From JBELMB01 sp042088665 (GTDB lineage Bacteria; Pseudomonadota; Alphaproteobacteria; Rhodobacterales; Rhodobacteraceae), in NCBI GenBank assembly GCA_042088665.1, contig JBELMB010000119.1:1-15725 (forward strand): 15,725 nt of DNA, read 5' to 3'. Below are positions 1 through 5,571 of this stretch, one piece after another. The first letter of the stretch is position 1. Every line of letters begins with the position of its first letter. The position numbers and the translations under genes were made by a program. The notes below the pieces were generated by a model that was not told the DNA's origin, made no database searches, and saw nothing but the letters and a program-made list of their open reading frames with translations.

Positions 1-417
1 GTGGTAGCCGCCTTCGAACTTCAGAATGCGCGGGCGACCGGTGGCCGCGCGTGCAAGGCGCATGGCGTACATGTCCGCCTCGCCACCCGTCGAGACATAG
101 CGCAGCTGGTCGGCACAGGGCAGGGCGCGGCAGATCTCTTCGGCCAGTTCGATGCCGCGGGCATTGTTGGCAAAGAAGGTCTGACCCAGGGGGAGCTGCT
201 GGTAGACGGCCTCCAGCACTTCGGGGTGGGAATGGCCCAGAAGCATGGGGCCGGAGCCGATCAGGTAGTCGACATAGGCGTTGCCGTCTTCGTCCCAGAC
301 GCGGGATCCCTGGCCCTTTGCGATCACGGCGCCGGGGTCAAAGTTGCCAAACCCGCCAGCGGGCAGCACAGCCCTTGCACGGGCGGCCCATTGCGCTTGG
401 GTGGAGACGAGGTTCAT
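1..417 (-). CDS. Class III PLP-dependent aminotransferase, glutamate-1-semialdehyde aminomutase-like (C-terminal part missing)
   Basis: Reading leftward from the ATG at 417 gives 139 codons open to the window edge, so only the N-terminal third of a normal ~430-residue protein is present. The start is supported by a strong AAAGGAG ribosome site eight bases upstream. Visible family signatures are an N-terminal PAGG-type segment, 'VWDEDGNAYVDY' (residues 41-52), 'GHSHPEV', and 'STGGEADMYAMRLARAATGR', which matches the phosphate-binding SGxEA motif and the following helix of class III aminotransferases. The catalytic lysine would lie beyond the edge. It follows the enolase gene by 87 bases on the same strand, with no hairpin seen between, so it is probably the last visible gene of the leftward catabolic operon. 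Transfer of an amino group to or from a ring-opened product is inferred. The exact substrate cannot be told. Confidence 0.85.
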   Translation of the reverse strand, partial: MNLVSTQAQWAARARAVLPAGGFGNFDPGAVIAKGQGSRVWDEDGNAYVDYLIGSGPMLLGHSHPEVLEAVYQQLPLGQTFFANNARGIELAEEICRALPCADQLRYVSTGGEADMYAMRLARAATGRPRILKFEGGYH

Positions 418-504
418 GGCGGAGGCTCCTTTGGACGGGCGGTGTGGTGCCGGGGTCTTGTGGCGGCGGTTGGGGCGATATGCAGGTCGGCGGCTGTCGG
501 TGTG

Positions 505-1626
505 TCAGGCGGCCATTCGTGCGCTGGTCAGGGTCAAGTCGGGCTCTCCGAGCAGCGCAAGGTCCGGGGTTATGCCAAGGCCGGGGCCTTCGGGCGGGAC
601 AATCCGGCCGTCTCGACGCACCGGCGCATCGGGTGCGATCCGCGGGGCCACATAGCCCGACAGGTCACAGGTGTTGAGCAAAAGCTGCGGGTCGGTGGCC
701 GCGGCAAGGTGCAGCGCCGCGGCGGTGACCACGTCAGAGCCCCAGGTGCATTCGATGCACATGCGCGCGCCCAGATGCTCGCACAGATCGCGCGCGCGCC
801 GAAGGGCGGAAAGGCCGCCGAATTTCGACAGCTTCAGCGCAACCGCATCAAGAATGCCGAGGCGGTGGGCCTCCAGCAGGCTGGCGCTGTCCCATGCCAA
901 TTCGTCCAGCTTCATCGGCAGGCCGGAGGCAGCGCGTACGGCGGCGCAATCGGCCAGCGTGGGGCAGGGCTGCTCGATCATGATGTCCAGATGCGCCACC
1001 GCCCGGGCCACGCGGGTGGCTGTCAGGCGGTCGGCGCCGCAGTTCCAGTCGCCGTAGACCAGCGGGCCGTCACCCACCGCTGCGCGCACCTTGGACAGGC
1101 GCGCCACATCGGTTTGCCAGTCTCCTCCGGCTCCCAGTTTGACCTGGAACTGCGTGATGCCCTTGGCCTGCGCGGCCTGCGCGATCTCGACCATGGTATC
1201 GGGCGCGACGCTGGTGATGGAATGATAGAGCGGCAGATCGACCTGCCGTTTGCCCCCCAGCAGTGCATAAAGTGGCAGGCCCGCGGCCTGTCCCGTCAAA
1301 TCCCACAGTGCGATGTCCAAAGCGGAACGGGCATAAAGATGGCCGGGCAAATGGGCCGCGCAACGCGCAACGAGCGCCTCTGCCCCCAGTGGGTCGGCCC
1401 CTTGCAGAACCGGCCAAAGCTCGGCCAGGGCCGGGGCCACGCCGCGCGCGTAGGCGGGCAGGTAGTGCGGGATCGGACAGACCTCGCCCCAGCCGCAATG
1501 GCCTGTGTCCGTGTCCAGTGCGAGGATCACGGTTTCCACGGTGGCGCAGGTCTTGCCTGCGGCCATGTGATAGGTCGTGTGGCTGGTCAGCGGCACATGC
1601 CAGAGGCGCAAACCGGTGATCTTCAT
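505..1626 (-). CDS. Enolase-superfamily enzyme, mandelate racemase/muconate lactonizing group (HpbD-like, substrate unknown)
   Basis: The protein has 373 residues, a full-length member. The ATG at 1626 gives the usual MKIT beginning and has GGAG eight bases upstream; an in-frame GTG at 1635 is less likely. The N-terminal capping domain (about 1-120) is followed by the barrel. The expected acid/base and metal residues are visible: K163 in 'FQVKLG' (the first lysine of the classical KxK is Gln), D193 in 'YGDWN', E218 in 'IEQPC', D241 in 'KLDE' and K265 in 'ALKLSKFGG'. Paired lysines on opposite faces permit racemase/epimerase, dehydratase or cycloisomerase chemistry. In the related 4-hydroxyproline betaine 2-epimerase HpbD the corresponding lysines catalyse C2 epimerisation. 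Known HpbD sequences do not look close enough, from memory, to transfer that name. It is the third enolase-superfamily gene in this operon, after a 93-base gap holding a double hairpin. Confidence 0.85.
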   Translation of the reverse strand: MKITGLRLWHVPLTSHTTYHMAAGKTCATVETVILALDTDTGHCGWGEVCPIPHYLPAYARGVAPALAELWPVLQGADPLGAEALVARCAAHLPGHLYARSALDIALWDLTGQAAGLPLYALLGGKRQVDLPLYHSITSVAPDTMVEIAQAAQAKGITQFQVKLGAGGDWQTDVARLSKVRAAVGDGPLVYGDWNCGADRLTATRVARAVAHLDIMIEQPCPTLADCAAVRAASGLPMKLDELAWDSASLLEAHRLGILDAVALKLSKFGGLSALRRARDLCEHLGARMCIECTWGSDVVTAAALHLAAATDPQLLLNTCDLSGYVAPRIAPDAPVRRDGRIVPPEGPGLGITPDLALLGEPDLTLTSARMAA

Positions 1627-1643
1627 GACGCGCACTCCACAAG

Positions 1644-1690
1644 CCGGTTTCTTTCAAAGAAACCGGTCCGGAATTTTCGAAAAATTCCGG
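1644..1690 (-). repeat. Tandem double-hairpin palindromic element, intergenic copy
   Basis: Two near-perfect palindromes lie head to tail. Positions 1644-1666 have 11-base arms (CCGGTTTCTTT and its complement) around one base. Positions 1668-1690 have 10-base arms (CCGGAATTTT and its complement) around CGA. The element sits in the 93-base gap between two enolase-superfamily genes. The same architecture recurs at 6304-6349 inside a coding gene, in the same orientation and with a similar flank (CTGGC... just before the element on the minus strand). Stems differ in sequence between the copies but pair fully in both. It could act as an RNA structure in the operon transcript (processing, stability or partial termination) or be a small dispersed repeat. 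It lacks a T-tract typical of an intrinsic terminator. Confidence 0.85.
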
Positions 1691-1719
1691 CACTGGCCAG
1701 GATCCTATCGTTTGTGACA

Positions 1720-2826
1720 TCAGGCAGCATAGCGGGCCACTTTTGTGAGTGCGGTTTCGTCGGGGTGTACGCCCAGCCCGGGTGCCTCAGTCAGAGTGAG
1801 GTGTCCCTGTGTCGCGCGCGGTCCCGCGCCATGGGCGATCTCGGCCGTGATCATGTCCTGACACGCCCAGACCGCATGGCAGGCTGCATCGGGGATCGTG
1901 GCCGCCAGATGCAGCGCTTCTGTGTCGGCCAACACCGATCCGCCCGTCGCCATGACGAACATGTCGATCCCATGCGCCAGCGCCACGTCGCGGATCCGCG
2001 CCGCCTTGGTCAGCCCGCCCACGCGGTTCAGCTTGATGCCGAACACCTCTGCCAATCCATCGCGCGCCGCCCGGCAGGCGTCGGGCAAGGTCACGAGGCA
2101 CTCGTCGAGGCTCACGGGCGCGCCGTGCAACGGACGGATCGCCGCGATGTCATCCAGCGTCTCGCAGGGTTGTTCGAACATGACCTGCAAACCCGAAGTG
2201 GCCTGCATGACCCGCAGCGCCTGTTGCCGCGACCAGCCACGATTCACGTCATACAGCAGGATCTCGCCATCCGGCCGATGCGCCTCGACGTCTCTGATAC
2301 GGGCCACGTCCCGTGTCACGTCCCCGCCGATCTTGACCGAATGCGCCACATAGCCACGCGCACGGTAGCGCGCCAGCACCTCGCGGGTCTCCTCCACGGT
2401 CTTTGCCCCCACGGAGGATGCGATCGGGATGGGCCGTCGCGTGCCACCGCCCATGAGATCGGCGATGGGCAGCCCCGCAGCCTGACCCGCGATGTCCCAG
2501 CACGCCATGTCGATCGGCGATTTCGCATAAAGATGCCCGGGCAGTGCCATGTCCATGGCGCGCTCCACATCCAGCACCCGGCGCGGATCAAGCCCAAGCA
2601 CAAAGCGCGCCATGGTCTCAATCCCCGCGCGGATGCCCGGTCCATGCGCAGGGACATATGTGTGCCCCCAGGGTGTGCCTTCACCCCATCCGACGAGGCC
2701 GTCATCGGTTTCCAGCTTCACCAGCGTTGCGTCGAGGCTCTGGAATTTCAGCCGCCCACCGGACAGCCAATACGGGTGTTCCAGCGGCAGATCAGCCTGA
2801 TAGACGGTTATGGATGTGATCTTCAT
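1720..2826 (-). CDS. Enolase-superfamily enzyme, mandelate racemase/muconate lactonizing group
   Basis: The protein has 368 residues from an ATG at 2826 (MKITSITVYQ). The ribosome site is poor (GAAAG). The start is chosen because it matches the family beginning and lies 20 bases after the cupin stop. Domain order is capping domain (about 1-125), barrel, and a C-terminal capping strand with 'APGLGVHPDE'. Active-site residues seen are K165 in 'SVKIGG' (the first KxK lysine is Ser), D193 in 'YDVNRGW', E218 in 'FEQPC', D241 in 'SLDE' and K265 in 'GIKLNRVGG'. The segments 'GWGEGTPWGHTYVPAH' and 'YAKSPIDMACWDIAGQAAGLP' resemble roseobacter proteins related to HpbD. Racemisation, epimerisation or dehydration of an amino- or imino-acid derivative is inferred. 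It is clearly different in sequence from the enzymes at 505-1626 and 3137-4246, so the three are probably not redundant. Confidence 0.85.
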   Translation of the reverse strand: MKITSITVYQADLPLEHPYWLSGGRLKFQSLDATLVKLETDDGLVGWGEGTPWGHTYVPAHGPGIRAGIETMARFVLGLDPRRVLDVERAMDMALPGHLYAKSPIDMACWDIAGQAAGLPIADLMGGGTRRPIPIASSVGAKTVEETREVLARYRARGYVAHSVKIGGDVTRDVARIRDVEAHRPDGEILLYDVNRGWSRQQALRVMQATSGLQVMFEQPCETLDDIAAIRPLHGAPVSLDECLVTLPDACRAARDGLAEVFGIKLNRVGGLTKAARIRDVALAHGIDMFVMATGGSVLADTEALHLAATIPDAACHAVWACQDMITAEIAHGAGPRATQGHLTLTEAPGLGVHPDETALTKVARYAA

Positions 2827-2846
2827 GGGCGGGCTTTCAGTTCGCT

Positions 2847-3140
2847 TCAGCCTTGCGGCTTGAGTTCGATTTCAACGAAACGCATCTGGGCCGTGCCCGC
2901 GTTGATGACGTTATGCGCAACACCGGCGTCGCGGCTGTAGGCCTGCCCGGCGTTGACCGTCACGACACGTTCCGTGCCGCCGGGCTCCTCAAGGCGCATG
3001 TGGCAGTCGGTGACCGCAACGATCACGTAGTCCATGCCATGCACATGCCAGCCGGTTTCATCTCCGGGGGCAAAGTCGAACCGTGTGACCCGGGTCCTGT
3101 CGTCATCCACAAGTGTCTGTGCTTTTGCTTCGGCCATCAT
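2847..3140 (-). CDS. Small single-domain cupin protein
   Basis: The protein has 97 residues. Cupin motif 1 appears as 'PGDETGWHVHGMDYVIV', with two metal-type histidines in HVH. Motif 2 appears as 'AYSRDAGVAHNVINAG', with the third histidine. This is one beta-barrel, much like small metal-binding cupins found beside catabolic enzymes, whose role may be isomerase, dioxygenase or accessory protein. It overlaps the stop codon of the dehydratase gene upstream. Two ATGs are adjacent at 3140 and 3137, and a GGAGG site lies three bases before the first and six before the second, so the second may be the real start. The tight overlap implies translational coupling and a job in the same pathway. The reaction cannot be read from the sequence. 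Confidence 0.85.
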   Translation of the reverse strand: MMAEAKAQTLVDDDRTRVTRFDFAPGDETGWHVHGMDYVIVAVTDCHMRLEEPGGTERVVTVNAGQAYSRDAGVAHNVINAGTAQMRFVEIELKPQG

Positions 3141-4246
3141 GACCCTCCGTAGGTTGCCACCGGTGGGCCCAGACTGTCGTAATCCGGCACCACGCCAAGT
3201 CCCGGTGTGTCTGTTGCGTAAAGCTTGCCCTTGGCGACGGTTGGTCCGCCGATGCCGGTGTTGCGCGTGTTGTAGTTCATCAGATCAGTGGTGTTTTGCA
3301 GATAGTCCAGCGGGGTCGAGGTCGCGAAATGCGCCACCACGGCGCTGGTGATCTGGCCGCCCCAGGTGTCTTCGCAGACCACAGCGATCCGGTTGTCGAT
3401 CAGGAAATCGCGGACCCGCCGGGCCTTTGACAATCCGCCAAGGTTGGACACCTTGAGGCAGCAGATCTCGGCCCCGCGATCCGCCACGATGCGTTGCGCG
3501 GCCTGAATTCCGGTGATGCATTCGTCGAGCTTCATGGGCTGCTCGGCCACGCGGCGCACCTGCTGGCATTCTTCGTAGCTTCGGCAGGGCTGTTCGAGCA
3601 CGAAATCAAGGTCCCGGGTCGCCCGAGCCACGCGGATGGCATTGTCGACACGCCAGCCCTGGTTGGCATCTGCCATGGCTTTCTCGCCGGGCCGCAGCAA
3701 AGGCACCGCGGCCCTGATGCGGTCGATGTCAGAGGCCCAGTCAGCGCCGACCTTGATCTGGAATTGGCGGTAGCCCGCGGCCCTGTGGCGGTCCAGCTCG
3801 GCGATGGTCTCTTTGCGGGACCGCTGTGGCGCGACGCGGTACATGGGCGCGCCATCGGTCAGTTTGCCACCCAGCAGCATCCAGACGGGCATGCCTGTGG
3901 ATTGGCCAAGAATGTCCCAGCAGGCCGCGTCAATGGGCGCCTTGGCATAGCCATGCCCCTGTACAAGATGGTCCAGCAGCCCCTCGATGCGGGATACTTG
4001 CCGCGGGTCCTCGCCTATGAGCTGCGGCGCCACGAGGCGGGCAAGGGCCTCGACCCCTTCGGAATGGGCCACCATGTAGTTTTCGCCGCAGGGCGTGAAC
4101 TCGCCACAGCCAGAGATCCCGGCGTCCGTGTCGATCACGATCACGCTGGCCTGCGCCACCTCGATGCGGTTGCCCGCACCCCAGGCGTAAACGCCGTCAA
4201 CATATGGCAGGGGGGTCTTGTACAGGGCGACGCGGGTGATCTTCAT
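3137..4246 (-). CDS. Cis-3-hydroxy-L-proline dehydratase-like enolase-superfamily enzyme
   Basis: The protein has 369 residues from the ATG at 4246 (MKITRVALYK). The frame stays open upstream for 75 more codons, but that stretch is cysteine- and proline-rich, overlaps the MDR gene and is unlike the family. Catalytic residues seen are K165 in 'FQIKVGADW', D193 in 'ADANQGW', E218 in 'LEQPC', D241 in 'KLDE' and K265 in 'CLKVSNLGG'. Stretches such as 'GCGEFTPCGENYMVAHSEG' and 'APMYRVAPQRS' closely resemble, as I remember it, the characterised cis-3-hydroxy-L-proline dehydratase of Labrenzia aggregata. That enzyme removes water to give, after tautomerisation, delta-1-pyrroline-2-carboxylate. The pyrroline-2-carboxylate reductase expected as a partner is not seen here, so the real substrate may be a related hydroxyproline derivative. 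The gene lies 115 bases after the MDR gene and overlaps the cupin gene by four bases. Confidence 0.8.
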   Translation of the reverse strand: MKITRVALYKTPLPYVDGVYAWGAGNRIEVAQASVIVIDTDAGISGCGEFTPCGENYMVAHSEGVEALARLVAPQLIGEDPRQVSRIEGLLDHLVQGHGYAKAPIDAACWDILGQSTGMPVWMLLGGKLTDGAPMYRVAPQRSRKETIAELDRHRAAGYRQFQIKVGADWASDIDRIRAAVPLLRPGEKAMADANQGWRVDNAIRVARATRDLDFVLEQPCRSYEECQQVRRVAEQPMKLDECITGIQAAQRIVADRGAEICCLKVSNLGGLSKARRVRDFLIDNRIAVVCEDTWGGQITSAVVAHFATSTPLDYLQNTTDLMNYNTRNTGIGGPTVAKGKLYATDTPGLGVVPDYDSLGPPVATYGGS

Positions 4247-4361
4247 CTTCGTACCCCGAGCGCTGGCATGGGGGCAAAGCCCGTTGCAACACGTGCAGTG
4301 ATCGTCGGCGAATGGCGCCCTGCGAAGCCAACCCAGTGCGACGGGATCACACCCCGGCCTG

Positions 4362-5444
4362 TCACGGCTGAACCACGATGTTGCCCGTATGGGTCTTTGC
4401 CATGAAGGCGCGCTGTGCTGCGTGCAACTCCCGCAAGGGATATGTCGCGGCGAGGGCGGGCTTGATGGCACCTGCCTCGATATAACGAATGAGGTTGGGC
4501 ATCACGTCGAGATCGATGATGGTCGAGCCAGTGAATGTCAGATCCCGCAGGTAGAAAGTGCGCAGATCGAACGCCACCATGGGCCCGGCAATCGCACCGG
4601 AACAGGTGTAGCGCCCGCCGCGCTCGAGGGTCTCCAGCAGCCGAGGCCAATACGGTCCACCGACGACATCCGCCAGGACGGTGATCTTTTCGTCGGCCAG
4701 AGCGGCCTCCAGATCATCGGGCGCACGGGGCAGGACCCGGTCCGCGCCCAACGCGCGCACGTCCTCATGCTTGGCCTCGGACGCAAGCGCGATCACCCGC
4801 GCGCCCCGCATCTTGGCCAGTTGTACGACTGCGCCGCCAACGCCTCCCGACGCGCCGGGGACAAGGATCGTGTCCTCCGCGGTGGCACGCGCGCGCACCA
4901 GCATCCCTTCTGCAGTGGAATAAGAGCAGGAAAACGTTGCCAGTTCCGCATCGGACAGCGGGCTCTTGACGGCCAGCGCGTTGCGCGCGGGCATGGTGCA
5001 GTACTCGGCAAAGCCTCCATCGCGCTCGGATCCGTAGTACCCGGTCCGGGTCTTGTCCTCGAGCGCCTCCGGATCGCGCAGCCAATTGTCAGAAATAACC
5101 CGTTCGCCAATACGCGCGTCTGCGACGTCAGGCCCTGTGGCTACGATGGTGCCGCATACATCGGCGCCCTGGATGCGCGGAAAAGTGATCGGCGCCCCAC
5201 CCCAGGTCGGGTCTGCATCCGCAGGTGCGTCATTGCCAGTTGCACCGGTCGCACCCGTCACCGTCTTTGAATACCAGCCAGAGCGCGTGTTCACATCGGT
5301 GTTGTTCAGCCCGCAGGCGCCCACCTTGATCAGAACTTCACCCAAGGCGGGCACCGGCACCGTCCAATCTTCGTGCCAGACCATCGCGTCCACGTCGCCG
5401 TGACGCATGGTGACCATGGCATTCATCCTGCTTGGCACTGTCAT
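4362..5444 (-). CDS. Zinc-independent MDR-superfamily oxidoreductase (quinone oxidoreductase/alcohol dehydrogenase-like)
   Basis: The protein has 360 residues. The ATG at 5444 is preferred over an ATG 11 codons upstream because a strong AAGGGGAG site precedes it at good distance; internal ATGs at codons 7 and 10 are possible. The GroES-like N-terminal domain (about 30-165) contains 'VGACGLNNTDVNTRSG'. The Rossmann domain has the nucleotide loop 'PGASGGVGGAVVQLAK' (residues 196-211). The cysteine cluster of a structural zinc is absent, and the usual catalytic zinc cysteine position is not evident, which points to an NAD(P)H-dependent quinone or enoyl reductase-like enzyme. An unusual glycine/alanine-rich insert (about 62-85, 'TVTGATGATGNDAPADAD') sits in the substrate lobe. 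As second gene of the leftward arm it probably catalyses a redox step on a pathway intermediate; the substrate is unknown. Confidence 0.85.
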   Translation of the reverse strand: MTVPSRMNAMVTMRHGDVDAMVWHEDWTVPVPALGEVLIKVGACGLNNTDVNTRSGWYSKTVTGATGATGNDAPADADPTWGGAPITFPRIQGADVCGTIVATGPDVADARIGERVISDNWLRDPEALEDKTRTGYYGSERDGGFAEYCTMPARNALAVKSPLSDAELATFSCSYSTAEGMLVRARATAEDTILVPGASGGVGGAVVQLAKMRGARVIALASEAKHEDVRALGADRVLPRAPDDLEAALADEKITVLADVVGGPYWPRLLETLERGGRYTCSGAIAGPMVAFDLRTFYLRDLTFTGSTIIDLDVMPNLIRYIEAGAIKPALAATYPLRELHAAQRAFMAKTHTGNIVVQP

Positions 5445-5458
5445 GTCTTTCTCCCCTT

Positions 5459-5566
5459 GGGTTTCTCTGTTTCCCAAATACTCAAATTCCAGCGGTTCTC
5501 CCGATGTGCATCGCCGGGGGCGAAGCGGAGATGTCGCAAATGAGTATTTTCAAAACAGAGAAACCC
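5459..5566. repeat. Long imperfect inverted repeat between the FAD/GcvT and MDR genes
   Basis: The arms 5459-5484 and 5541-5566 are each 26 bases and complementary except for three central positions (CCC against TGA in the complement). Shared parts are GGGTTTCTCTGTTT and AAATACTCA. The 56-base interior adds further partial complementarity (TCTCC/GGAGA, GCG/CGC) and a small CGATG-TG-CATCG dyad, so the whole stretch can fold as one long interrupted hairpin. It fills nearly all of the 127-base gap between the flavoprotein stop (5572) and the MDR start (5444). It may work as a terminator or attenuator that lowers expression of downstream genes, or as an RNA-processing site. It may also be a copy of a dispersed roseobacter intergenic repeat. 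No transposase or target duplication is seen. Confidence 0.8.
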
Positions 5567-5571
5567 GAAAC

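Noticed and set aside
1..2940. Very long open frame on the plus strand (979 codons) over the aminotransferase, two enolase genes and part of the cupin
   Set aside because: It is the complement of several well-supported genes in a GC-rich genome; the translation has no recognisable domain.
4247..4471. 75-codon upstream extension of the cis-3-hydroxyproline dehydratase-like gene
   Set aside because: It overlaps the MDR gene end, has an unlikely composition and precedes the family-typical MKIT start.
5459..5566. Insertion sequence ends
   Set aside because: The inverted arms enclose only 56 bases with no transposase and no visible target duplication.
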